A DNA stretch of 35,054 nucleotides. Origin: an uncultured Prevotella sp. (GTDB taxonomy: Bacteria > Bacteroidota > Bacteroidia > Bacteroidales > Bacteroidaceae). The DNA lies in assembly GCA_900315545.1 (NCBI GenBank), contig OMZM01000018.1, positions 1 through 35,054 of the forward strand, in the 5' to 3' direction. Position numbers and translations under genes: made by a program. Position 1 is the first letter of the stretch. The number at the start of each line of letters is the position of its first letter. The notes below the pieces were generated by a model that worked only from the letters and a program-made list of their open reading frames with translations, searched no databases and was not told where the DNA came from. Positions 1-9,085 of the stretch are shown here, one piece after another.

Positions 1-183
1 GTTCGGACATCTGCGAGTTGAAGTATATGCCTTTGTGGTCTCGGAAGCGTTGCTCCTGTATTTCCCGTGCACGGATGACCCTTTCGCGTATCGTTGCGCT
101 CGACTCGCCCTGCTGTGTGTTGGCTATCTCCTTGAACGGCACAGGTGTTATCTCTATCTGTATGTCTATGCGGTCGAAGATTA
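1..183 (-). pseudogene. 3'-part of a second comM/yifB-like gene (5' part missing, runs off window)
   Basis: Read on the minus strand, this stretch encodes a peptide starting FDRIDIQIEI, containing ESSATIRERVIRAREIQE and reaching KGIYFNSQMSE at the window edge. It aligns without gaps to residues 384-442 of the intact ComM protein encoded at 7519-9066, with about 34 of 58 residues identical by hand count. The two genes share the identical 16-nt string atgtctatgcggtcga (162-177 and 7904-7919). Homology stops abruptly upstream of about 183, where ComM should continue with its Walker motifs. Instead the frame runs into AT-rich DNA and can be opened at ATG codons at 271 or 277, giving a hydrophobic leader (SIIAAMAIILFLTG). 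The AAA core is therefore absent. The divergence shows it is not a recent duplicate of the neighbouring comM. The 3' end lies outside the window, so a functional fusion cannot be excluded. Confidence 0.72.
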
Positions 184-306
184 TGTAACCCCGTTTACAA
201 GAATTTTTCGTTCCTGTAAGAAACAGAATTATTGCCATTGCAGCGATTATACTTAAGTCTAAAAACACCATTTCCATACAATTAAAATATTTGCTAGATA
301 AACAAG

Positions 307-3300
307 TTACGAGATTGCATTCTCTATTTGGCCAAGAGAAATAATCTCCCAAATATCTTTATTATACGCTTCATTAAAACCTATTTTTTTTATGGCTATT
401 GGTTGAGATAATTCAAATTTGTAATCACCATATCCCACCTCCTGTAATCTATTTATATGTATTAGGGTTTTCCTTCCATCTTTACATTTGATTATTATAC
501 CAAATGGTTTTATTTTACAAACAACACCTTCTACAATTTGACCAATTTCGAATGGTGGGAGATCCAATTTTGCTTGCATTTCTTTATACGGCTTTGCATA
601 TACAGCGTGTTTTTTTGTATTTATACTGCATATCCCCAATTTTAGAGTTTTATTTTCTTTTATAAAATCAAGAACGTTCTTACCATCGAGATCAAGTGTT
701 TTCTTATATACTCTAACATAGTGCCCACCAACTAAATATATGAGCGTGGATGTGTTATTCTTATAGTATGTACCCCAAACAGGTACTACTTTTGAGCATT
801 CACTATCTAATATACTATAATCATAACCATCAAATTTAATAAACTTCCCTTTGTATGACCCTATTTCTTTGAATGAGCCATCAATAATTTGCTTATTGTT
901 GTCATCAACAATATACCAAAGTCCCAGTTTTTGGACCTTGTGAACATTGGGTTCAATGCATATTTCTTCAGTTGGAATAACATCAGCATTTGTGTCAATG
1001 TATCCTTCAGAAGCATTTTTCTTGACCTTGGCTTTACCATCCTCAAGATCAGAGATGAAATTATACGACTCTCCAAGATACTTGTTTTGTTCTATGCTAA
1101 ATATCTTGACCTTATTCGGACTTATAGCAACTTTTAGTTTGCCTTCAGCCCATTTTGTCACGTCGGTTATATCTTTCAATATAATCTTGTCACCATTGAA
1201 TACTTCATACTTTGAAAATTTTCTTTTTGCTATGATTGTCTCAGTCAATTCTATTGTGTGATCATAACACTCATTGCCTTCTTCGTCAATAGAGCCTTTG
1301 ACATTATTCATGCTAATGACGCTAGCCAAAGATCCATTAAAATTATCTATTCGCTTATATAAGGTTGGGAGTTCCTTTTCAAGAATCGTTGAGAAAAGAG
1401 AATAACTCGTAATCTTCTTTATCTTTATTAACGAATCGTTTAAGAAAACAGCTTCACGTAAATCAGAAAGGATTGTAGCACCATTTTTTTGGATGGAATA
1501 TTTTTCAAAGAAATTTGAAATAGACCAATTACCTCTTGTTTCGGTAATGTCGGCAAGTTCTTCACAATCTTTATTTATATATCCAGTTTTATAGTTAGAA
1601 ACTACTTTAGCTTTACCTTCCTGCAAATCACCAATCTTCGAATATTTGTTTTTAGATATGACCTCTCCTCTTTCGTTTATCACAACATACAAACCGCCTA
1701 AATAAGCTACATATTTTTTATCTGCCCATTCCCGAATAGATTTATAAGACTTCTCAAAAGGAATTAGTACATCAAAATTTTTACTTAACAATGCATCATA
1801 AGAGTTTTTTGTGACAACACAACAATCATTACTACATTTTTTTATGTTACTAAATTCTTCAGGAAGAACTTTGTTTCCATCAAGCGTGAATAGCGTATAT
1901 GAAGTAATCAGATTTGAAGTTGAATAGTATGATGAAGTTGATACTTGTTTTGTAACACTTGCAAGGATAATTGAATCTGTGAACAACGTAATATTGTCCC
2001 ATTGGGAAGGAAGAATTTGATGTTCATTTTTGTCAAAAACTTCCCATTTCCCAAATATTCTTCTCTTTATCAAACTATGATTCAATTGTTCTTCTAAGTC
2101 ATAAACTTCATGACCTCTATCATCCAATTTGCCAGTTATTCCATTTCTTTCAGCATCCGCGAACCCATCTACGAGCGATGAAATTTTTGTATACTCTTTC
2201 GTTGTAATACTCACACCACTGAGCGACAAGAGGCTATAAGTTTTCGATGGACTCGAATAATAATGGTTCTTAGAAACTAAAAGAATTCCCTTTGACCACA
2301 ATTCTATGGAATCAAACTCACATTCTATGTATTTTTTATCACGAACATTCAAAACACCTTGTTTGCCTTCCTTTACAATAATATAAAATGTTTCAATAAA
2401 AGGTCTTATTTCTGTGACACCCTCACTTAATGGAACCAAGATGTTCCCTTCAATACTTTTTATTTCAAGATGTCCGAATGCTTTAGAAACAACGATTTCA
2501 TTATTCATCGTTTCTGTGTCGTCATAGATAATCTCACCATCTTGATTGATATATCCTATCTGCGAGTTTTTTATAATTTTTGTTTTCCCTTCACCTACAT
2601 CCTCATATGCTTCAAATACACCGATAGAACAGATTACACCATCTTTCTTATAAAGCCGATACTCTTCTCTTGTACTATAATCATACCAACCTCCTTCCCT
2701 AATATCGTTTCGCGTCAAGAACAAATCATTGTCCCATAGTTCTATTGAGTCGAAATCACAAGGTAAGATTAACTTCAACTTGAAATTTAATATGCCATAT
2801 TTCTCTTTCTTGACCTTAGCGAATCCATCACATTTGAAAGGCTCAAAAGAGGAATAGGTGTCTTCTGTTATCGCAAAATTATCAAGTGAGAGAATCTGCT
2901 TATTAAGCCAGACGAATCTAGAATTGGCGAATTCCATCTTAGAATATGTTCCACAATAATTTGATGGAATCCCATTTTGAGTGCCATCAATATTAAAAAG
3001 TTGATACTCGTTGTATTCAACATCAATTGTGTGATATGTCGTTCGCCATCTGTAATTATAAGTCCTGTAACTTTCCGATTTTCGTTCTTTACGATATTTT
3101 ATCAGTTTTACAATAGCAAAATTACAATTATCTATTGTAACAACATCTCTGTATTGTGGCTGGAAAATATAGCTATTGGTAGAATCTTTAATACCCAATT
3201 TTCCACCTGTATTTACCTTAAATAAGTTGTCATTAATAATTTCTATCGGATCATCATGTTCATATGGAATAATCATTTTAGAGTCCTTAAATAGAGACCA

Positions 3301-6300
3301 CCTGCTGAAAAATTTCTTAGTCTCATAGCCGTCAGATAATTCGATGGATTCAGAGCATATCTCTTCTCCTTTAGGTGATATATGTCCTTCTCTCATATTA
3401 AATGAAACGGTTATCTTCGTGTTATTGTAAGGTGAGATAGAATCATATTTGATTTCTGTGAGATAACCTTTCCCAATCTCATATAGACCCCATTTGGAAC
3501 CCTTTTTCACTTTAAAAACATTCTGACTCCACCACTCAATATTATCAAATTCTGTCGCTATGACAATTCGCTTGTCGTTTATCGAATATGCGCCGACTTT
3601 ACCATTTAAGTCACATCTGAAAATGGAGGGATGATACTCGCTGTACCCTTTTTTGAGTTTGTCAATACCTTGAAAACTGATAGGGATACGAACTTCTCCA
3701 TGAGTATCTGATAATCCATAGAATTCTCCAGATTGCACAATCAGATAGTTTTCGTCAAGTTGGCGAATAGAGGTATAAGGACTCTTGTCTAAGCGTTTGT
3801 CTAAAAGACAATAGATATATGATTTCTCCTCAATGCATACAATAACATTTACACCGTTGGGTAGTGGCTTAATTTTATCATATTGAGTATCTATAAGATT
3901 TTCTCCTTCTTTGTCGTATAGGCCATATTTGCCATTGCGCTTTACGATGAGTAACTCCTTATCTGTATCAATTGATTCATACTCTGCTTTTAATACGCAA
4001 TGCCCATCGCTATTATATAGACCTTCAAGGTCGTCTTTCTTTACCAATAACCAATTAGCCCACGAAGAAGAATGCCATGTGTAAAAGTCCGTAATTGAGT
4101 CAAATTCAAATGATGATAGCAAAGAGCAATTTTCATCAAAGATAGCCCAAAAGCCTCCCTTTTTGGCAAGTATAAAGATCTTATGGAGTTGAATTTCTTC
4201 ATATTCGACAGACAACTTTTCAGAGAAGTTACCATCAATTAAGCCACACTTATTGCCTTTTATGACTTTAGAATACTCCTTTAATCCAAAACTCTTAATA
4301 TTATCATAGTCAGTACTCCAAATAATCTCGCCTTTTGAATTGTACACATCTGTTTTGCCAGGCTGTATAGCAATTGTTCGCTCTTGTTCAAAGTTACAAT
4401 CTATATATTCCAAATTGTTCTTTTCCGAGCCATCTAATTCTGTAACTTTCCACTTTCTGCTTATCGAATTCTGGAGCCATAAAGCAGAATAGCCTTGGGT
4501 GAAATGATATTTAGAAAAAGTAGTCGCAATAACTTGCTCGCCTGATATAGAATAAAAGGCATAGTCGTTTTCATTTTTCTTAAACAAGTATTCGTCATCT
4601 ACAATGAAAATATAAAGGCTGCTCGAATTATGTAAAAGAACAAATAATTCTGTCGTCAGTTCCCTGAGAGAAATCGTGTCATGCGGAGACCTATCTGAAA
4701 TACGCCCTATCCCTGAGATGTAAAAACCTGACGTGCTTTCTGCAACGATTAGTCCATTTGACAAACGGTGGAAATCCAGATAATCACATGCAAATAATTC
4801 ATTTCCATATTTGTCTATAAGACCATGGTGCCTGTTAAATGACACTTTATACATACCATTATTACCGAATTCCGAATATGAGGAATATTTAGCAGGAACA
4901 AGAACGACATTGTTATACATGAAACCATACTTATTGCCATCTTTGAATGGTGAGACATGCCCATCATTTTCAAGCATAAGTTTTAGGGCATTATCACGCT
5001 TGACAATTGCTTCTTCAGCTTCTCGACTTGCCCTTGCCAACAAATCATCTATCATTTGTTGTTTTGACCGCTCCTCTTTTTGAATGCGTTCCCTTACTTC
5101 TGGATGTATTTCATAATATGGTGTCTCTGCATCAAAATAATATGGCTTAGCAGTATCTTTATCAAACTTTAGTTCGTCAATCGTGATGAGTATACCATCA
5201 CCATTGCCTTTTGTTGGTGAATAATGCCAAGTATTGTCTGTGTCAAGCCAATTGCATTTAAGCACCAACTCTTCTCGCTCCTCGCTTGCCTGTTGCGCTT
5301 CTGCGTCAAAGATAAATACGTTTCGCTTATTTGCATAGTATATATCTTTGCACATCAGATTAGTAAGGTCTACATATTTTTGATTATCATCAAAGTTGAA
5401 TACCCAAATTATAAAATAATCGTTGAGTCTATAAAAAATATCACGCTGTACAACAACACTAATGAATGTTGTCGATAGTTGTAGCTCAAAGACAATGTTT
5501 AGGTTGTTATATTTGGCAATGACATCTGGTTTCCTCCAATTCATATATGGTAAATTGCTATTTACCCTTTTTTCTTCAACAACATCTGCCACACCTTTTG
5601 CGCGACTTGCATACCCTTCCAAGGCCTCATGTATGAGTCTTTTTAATCTTTTATGGCGATCACTTTCTGCTACAAGCCCATATTTTCTGGCCTCAATTTG
5701 TTCTTTTGACAACCCTGTCGTAGTCTTAATCTCACAATAGTCACTATCATGTAAGTGAGAAAAGAAAGCGACTTGCCCTCTTTCATATTTTCTACCAGAG
5801 ATTTTTACATCCTGTCTACAGTTGGTACAAATAAAACGATGTTCTCCTGCCAAAATTGATTCTTCGAAAATACGGCGCCAACGAATAAGCTCATGTTCTG
5901 GCCTCTTAAAAAAGGATTCCGAATCTATTATATCTCCTTCTTTTGTGTCAAATATTTCAAGAATACTCCGTTTAACAACGTGGGATTCAGTCTTTTTTGC
6001 GCTCTCTACTTCCTTTTTTGCTTCATCCAAAGCATTTTTAAGTGTTGTATACTTGTTTTCTAAGGTGTTATATTCAAATAAACCTGCCTCAATATATATT
6101 TCTGTGTTATCAACAACAGCCTGTAGTGGCATTGATATATCGTCATAGCTAATAGTATTACAAAACGATTTGGCAGTACCAACCAATCTTTCTAAATCGT
6201 TTTTCAATTCTTGTTCCTTATGCTTCTTTTCTTCTTCCAGCCGTTTCTTTCCTTCCTCTTCTTCCCTACGTAAACGCTCAGCTTCTTCCTGTTCTTTACG

Positions 6301-7488
6301 TTTTCGTTCTGCTTCCTCTTCTATCTTGCGCAAACGCTCTTCTTCATCCTGCTCAATCAGATCTTTCTCTTGCTCTTCTGCTACTTTAGACGCAGAATCC
6401 AAACTTTCTTTCGAATCATTCAGCTCTTCAAGTGTGCTATCATCAGAATTAGCTAATTCACGTGAAGACCTTATAGCATCTTCTAATGAATTCTTTACTT
6501 CTTCATGTGTGATGGTTGACAAAATGGACATGGCAGAATCCAATGAATTCTGCAAATTCTCTCTTGCTCCTGTAATTGCAGATTCAATAGCTTCCTGCTC
6601 TTTCTTTGCTTCAACCAGATACATGTAAGGTGATAATTCTTCTTTCTCTGCAACTAATTCTTGAATTTGTTGCCGAAGAGATTCGTTTTCAGTCTTTTGT
6701 TTATCTAATTCTTCGTTCAGTGCGGATTTCTCACTTTCTTTACTAGAACTTTCTTTAGTTAAAAGATCTATCTGTTCCTTTGCTTTGGCAGAATCTTCCT
6801 TTAAACGACTATTTTCACTTTCTAATTCATCTACAGCAACTTGCAATAAATCGGATTTCTCAGATAGAATGCGATTCCCTTCCTGTAACTGGGCTAAATT
6901 CTCTTCTAAAACCTTTTTTGCAGACTTTTCACATTCAATAGTTCTGTTTGCCTCTTCTAGTTGTTCTTTATTGTTGTTATATTCAGAATGGAGTTTATCA
7001 TAGTCAGCCCCCATCATCGATATTTTGGCATCTTTCTCGGATAATTCTGATTGCTGTCTTAACTGAGTCGATTCCAATTGCGTTATTTTTTCTTCAAGTG
7101 CCTTTATTCTATTTGAAAGGGCTAAGTTCTTGCCATTTAACGACGCATTTGATTTTGTGGTTTTCTCACACTCATCTTTAAACTTTTGTTCTGAAGTCCC
7201 AAGAATCTCATTCTCTTTTTTTAACTCTGTAATGGTTTTACTTAGGTCATCAGCTTTATTTTCTAAGATAGAATATTTGTTTCTCTCCCTAGTCATGTCC
7301 TCAGATAAAGAAATATTAAGTTGCTTTAAAGACGCAATTTCGTTATTTTTTTCTGTCAGTGACGTTGAATACCTGGATATTTTTTTCTTTGCAGAAAAAA
7401 TTTCCTTTTTTAAGGAGTTGATTTCTTGCATAAGATCGTCTATATCAACTCCATTAAATATATGTTGAATATTTGAAAAGAAAGACAT
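307..7488 (-). CDS. Giant coiled-coil / CoiA-like nuclease / WG-repeat / S1-like protein (2393 aa)
   Basis: Residues 1 to about 540 are almost entirely coiled coil, with a highly charged KRKEQEEAERLRREEEE segment near 370-435. Residues about 540-715 look like a CoiA-like (DUF6035-type) module: a zinc-ribbon pattern C554-x2-C557, H578-x-H580, C585, then a PD-(D/E)xK-type core with D655 in WRKPDV and E668-L-Q670 in FELQLS. From about 842 to 2240 come WG-type repeats (NGKYGLYDKEG, GSKWGLYEIGKG, KEKYGILNF), about 35-40 intact or degenerate units by hand count, predicted beta-propeller-like. Residues about 2310-2390 resemble an S1 RNA-binding domain (GQIVEGVVCKIKPFGIIIK). The gene is strongly AT-rich compared with all downstream genes, begins 30 bp after comM and has no evident promoter of its own. 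No signal peptide or membrane segment is seen, so it is probably cytoplasmic. A DNA-targeting or defence role is inference; the function is unknown. Confidence 0.85.
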   Translation of the reverse strand: MSFFSNIQHIFNGVDIDDLMQEINSLKKEIFSAKKKISRYSTSLTEKNNEIASLKQLNISLSEDMTRERNKYSILENKADDLSKTITELKKENEILGTSEQKFKDECEKTTKSNASLNGKNLALSNRIKALEEKITQLESTQLRQQSELSEKDAKISMMGADYDKLHSEYNNNKEQLEEANRTIECEKSAKKVLEENLAQLQEGNRILSEKSDLLQVAVDELESENSRLKEDSAKAKEQIDLLTKESSSKESEKSALNEELDKQKTENESLRQQIQELVAEKEELSPYMYLVEAKKEQEAIESAITGARENLQNSLDSAMSILSTITHEEVKNSLEDAIRSSRELANSDDSTLEELNDSKESLDSASKVAEEQEKDLIEQDEEERLRKIEEEAERKRKEQEEAERLRREEEEGKKRLEEEKKHKEQELKNDLERLVGTAKSFCNTISYDDISMPLQAVVDNTEIYIEAGLFEYNTLENKYTTLKNALDEAKKEVESAKKTESHVVKRSILEIFDTKEGDIIDSESFFKRPEHELIRWRRIFEESILAGEHRFICTNCRQDVKISGRKYERGQVAFFSHLHDSDYCEIKTTTGLSKEQIEARKYGLVAESDRHKRLKRLIHEALEGYASRAKGVADVVEEKRVNSNLPYMNWRKPDVIAKYNNLNIVFELQLSTTFISVVVQRDIFYRLNDYFIIWVFNFDDNQKYVDLTNLMCKDIYYANKRNVFIFDAEAQQASEEREELVLKCNWLDTDNTWHYSPTKGNGDGILITIDELKFDKDTAKPYYFDAETPYYEIHPEVRERIQKEERSKQQMIDDLLARASREAEEAIVKRDNALKLMLENDGHVSPFKDGNKYGFMYNNVVLVPAKYSSYSEFGNNGMYKVSFNRHHGLIDKYGNELFACDYLDFHRLSNGLIVAESTSGFYISGIGRISDRSPHDTISLRELTTELFVLLHNSSSLYIFIVDDEYLFKKNENDYAFYSISGEQVIATTFSKYHFTQGYSALWLQNSISRKWKVTELDGSEKNNLEYIDCNFEQERTIAIQPGKTDVYNSKGEIIWSTDYDNIKSFGLKEYSKVIKGNKCGLIDGNFSEKLSVEYEEIQLHKIFILAKKGGFWAIFDENCSLLSSFEFDSITDFYTWHSSSWANWLLVKKDDLEGLYNSDGHCVLKAEYESIDTDKELLIVKRNGKYGLYDKEGENLIDTQYDKIKPLPNGVNVIVCIEEKSYIYCLLDKRLDKSPYTSIRQLDENYLIVQSGEFYGLSDTHGEVRIPISFQGIDKLKKGYSEYHPSIFRCDLNGKVGAYSINDKRIVIATEFDNIEWWSQNVFKVKKGSKWGLYEIGKGYLTEIKYDSISPYNNTKITVSFNMREGHISPKGEEICSESIELSDGYETKKFFSRWSLFKDSKMIIPYEHDDPIEIINDNLFKVNTGGKLGIKDSTNSYIFQPQYRDVVTIDNCNFAIVKLIKYRKERKSESYRTYNYRWRTTYHTIDVEYNEYQLFNIDGTQNGIPSNYCGTYSKMEFANSRFVWLNKQILSLDNFAITEDTYSSFEPFKCDGFAKVKKEKYGILNFKLKLILPCDFDSIELWDNDLFLTRNDIREGGWYDYSTREEYRLYKKDGVICSIGVFEAYEDVGEGKTKIIKNSQIGYINQDGEIIYDDTETMNNEIVVSKAFGHLEIKSIEGNILVPLSEGVTEIRPFIETFYIIVKEGKQGVLNVRDKKYIECEFDSIELWSKGILLVSKNHYYSSPSKTYSLLSLSGVSITTKEYTKISSLVDGFADAERNGITGKLDDRGHEVYDLEEQLNHSLIKRRIFGKWEVFDKNEHQILPSQWDNITLFTDSIILASVTKQVSTSSYYSTSNLITSYTLFTLDGNKVLPEEFSNIKKCSNDCCVVTKNSYDALLSKNFDVLIPFEKSYKSIREWADKKYVAYLGGLYVVINERGEVISKNKYSKIGDLQEGKAKVVSNYKTGYINKDCEELADITETRGNWSISNFFEKYSIQKNGATILSDLREAVFLNDSLIKIKKITSYSLFSTILEKELPTLYKRIDNFNGSLASVISMNNVKGSIDEEGNECYDHTIELTETIIAKRKFSKYEVFNGDKIILKDITDVTKWAEGKLKVAISPNKVKIFSIEQNKYLGESYNFISDLEDGKAKVKKNASEGYIDTNADVIPTEEICIEPNVHKVQKLGLWYIVDDNNKQIIDGSFKEIGSYKGKFIKFDGYDYSILDSECSKVVPVWGTYYKNNTSTLIYLVGGHYVRVYKKTLDLDGKNVLDFIKENKTLKLGICSINTKKHAVYAKPYKEMQAKLDLPPFEIGQIVEGVVCKIKPFGIIIKCKDGRKTLIHINRLQEVGYGDYKFELSQPIAIKKIGFNEAYNKDIWEIISLGQIENAIS

Positions 7489-7518
7489 ATATTATACTTG
7501 ATATTTGTTTTTAATTTA

Positions 7519-9066
7519 TTATAATCCTCTCTCCGCCCAGTCGCCTCGGTCAAGATTGCGATAGCCGATGGCCTCGGCGATGTGGATGGACTCAACCTTC
7601 TCGCTGCCGGCGAGGTCGGCGATGGTGCGGGCAACCTTGAGAATGCGGCTGTAGGCGCGGGCGGAGAGCTTCAGGCGCTCCATGGCCATACGGAGCATGT
7701 CGAGCGAGGCGGCGTCGGGCTCGGCAAACTCATGGAGCATGCGCTCGGTCATCATGGCATTGCAGTGGATGCCCTTGTAGGGCTTGAATCGCTCCTCCTG
7801 GATCTTACGGGCGGCAATGACTCGCTCGCGGATGACGGCCGAGGGCTCGCCGGGCTGCATCTGTGAGAGCTGGGCGAAGGGCACGGCCTGAATCTCGCAG
7901 TGGATGTCTATGCGGTCGAGCAGCGGACCGCTGATTTTGTTCATGTATCGCTGTATTTGTCCTGGCGTGCATACGCAGTGGTGTGTCGGGTCGCCATAGT
8001 ATCCGCAGGGGCAGGGGTTCATTGATGCCACGAACATGAACGAGCATGGGTATTCTACGGTGTATTTGGCGCGCGATATGGTTATGCGTCGGTCTTCCAG
8101 TGGCTGTCTCATTACTTCCAGCGTAGATTTGTTGAACTCCGGCAGTTCGTCGAGGAAGAGCACTCCGTTGTGTGCCAGTGATATCTCTCCGGGCTGCGGT
8201 GTGTTGCCGCCTCCTACGAGTGCCACCTGCGAGATGGTGTGGTGTGGTCCTCTGAACGGTCGTTGCGCAATGAGCGACGTGCCGCGTTCCAGCATTCCCG
8301 CTACGGAGTGTATCTGTGTAGTCTCAAGGCTTTCAGCCAGCGACAGTGGCGGCAGTATGCCCGGCAGTCGTTTTGCCATCATCGACTTTCCCGATCCCGG
8401 CGGACCAATCATTATCAGGTTGTGGAAGCCTGCTGCTGCCACTTCTAGTGCACGCTTCACGTTCTCCTGTCCGCGTACGTCGGCAAAGTCGAGGTCGAAC
8501 TGGTACTGATGTTCGTAGAACTCCTTTCTCGTGTCTACGAAGCATGGTTGCGGGTTTGTTTTCTCGTTCAGAAGGTCGATAACGTCTCCTATGTTTTCCA
8601 TGCCGTAGACTTCGAGGTTGTTTACTACGGCAGCCTCGCGCTCGTTCTGTTTAGGCACTATCAGCCCCTTAAAGCCCTCCTGTCGTGCCTTTATGGCTAT
8701 GGGCAGTGCTCCCCGTATGGGTTGCAGTGTGCCGTCGAGGCTCAGTTCGCCCACCATCATGAAGCTTTGCAGGTTGACGTTCTGTATGCTTTCGTCGGCA
8801 GCCAGTATGCCTATGGCTATCGGCAGGTCGTAGCTGCTGCCCTCCTTGCGTATGTCGGCAGGCGACAGGTTGATGGTTATTTCCGACTTCGGGAACTTGT
8901 ATCCGTTGTTGTTTATAGCCGCCGCTATTCGGTCGCGGCTCTCCCTGACAGCCTCGTCGCCAAGTCCCGACAGGTGATAGTTGAAGCCTTTCGACGTGTT
9001 TACCTCAACGGTTATAGCCGTAACGTTGAGTCCGTTGACGGCAGCGCAGTATGTTTTTACAAGCAT
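7519..9066 (-). CDS. comM: ComM/YifB family Mg-chelatase-like AAA+ ATPase
   Basis: The 515-aa length is normal for the family. An N-terminal Lon-protease-like fold (about 1-170, SPADIRKEGSSYDLPIAIG) precedes a Mg-chelatase-type AAA+ domain. Walker A is GPPGSGKS (221-228), Walker B is VLFLDE (302-307), the cysteine cluster CPCGYYGDPTHHCVC is at 352-366, and the C-terminal lid (RAYSRILKVARTIADL) is at 470-486. In Gram-negative bacteria ComM is a hexameric branch-migration helicase that promotes integration of incoming DNA in natural transformation; that role is transferred from the family. The gene follows the pyridoxal kinase gene after 19 nt and is probably co-transcribed with it. Its base composition is GC-rich, in sharp contrast to the giant gene starting 30 bp after its stop codon. 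The start MLVKTYCAAVNGL is the usual family start. Confidence 0.95.
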   Translation of the reverse strand: MLVKTYCAAVNGLNVTAITVEVNTSKGFNYHLSGLGDEAVRESRDRIAAAINNNGYKFPKSEITINLSPADIRKEGSSYDLPIAIGILAADESIQNVNLQSFMMVGELSLDGTLQPIRGALPIAIKARQEGFKGLIVPKQNEREAAVVNNLEVYGMENIGDVIDLLNEKTNPQPCFVDTRKEFYEHQYQFDLDFADVRGQENVKRALEVAAAGFHNLIMIGPPGSGKSMMAKRLPGILPPLSLAESLETTQIHSVAGMLERGTSLIAQRPFRGPHHTISQVALVGGGNTPQPGEISLAHNGVLFLDELPEFNKSTLEVMRQPLEDRRITISRAKYTVEYPCSFMFVASMNPCPCGYYGDPTHHCVCTPGQIQRYMNKISGPLLDRIDIHCEIQAVPFAQLSQMQPGEPSAVIRERVIAARKIQEERFKPYKGIHCNAMMTERMLHEFAEPDAASLDMLRMAMERLKLSARAYSRILKVARTIADLAGSEKVESIHIAEAIGYRNLDRGDWAERGL

Positions 9067-9085
9067 TGTTTTCCTATTGTTAAGT

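Noticed and set aside
6170-6628. Serine/phenylalanine-rich 152-codon plus-strand frame
   Set aside because: It is the complement of the Glu/Lys/Arg-rich coiled coil (GAA/GAG read backwards as TTC/CTC), not a gene.
7489-7518. Separate promoter for the giant gene
   Set aside because: The 30-bp spacer is AT-rich but holds no TAnnTTTG or correctly spaced TTTG; expression from the comM transcript or from within comM is as likely.
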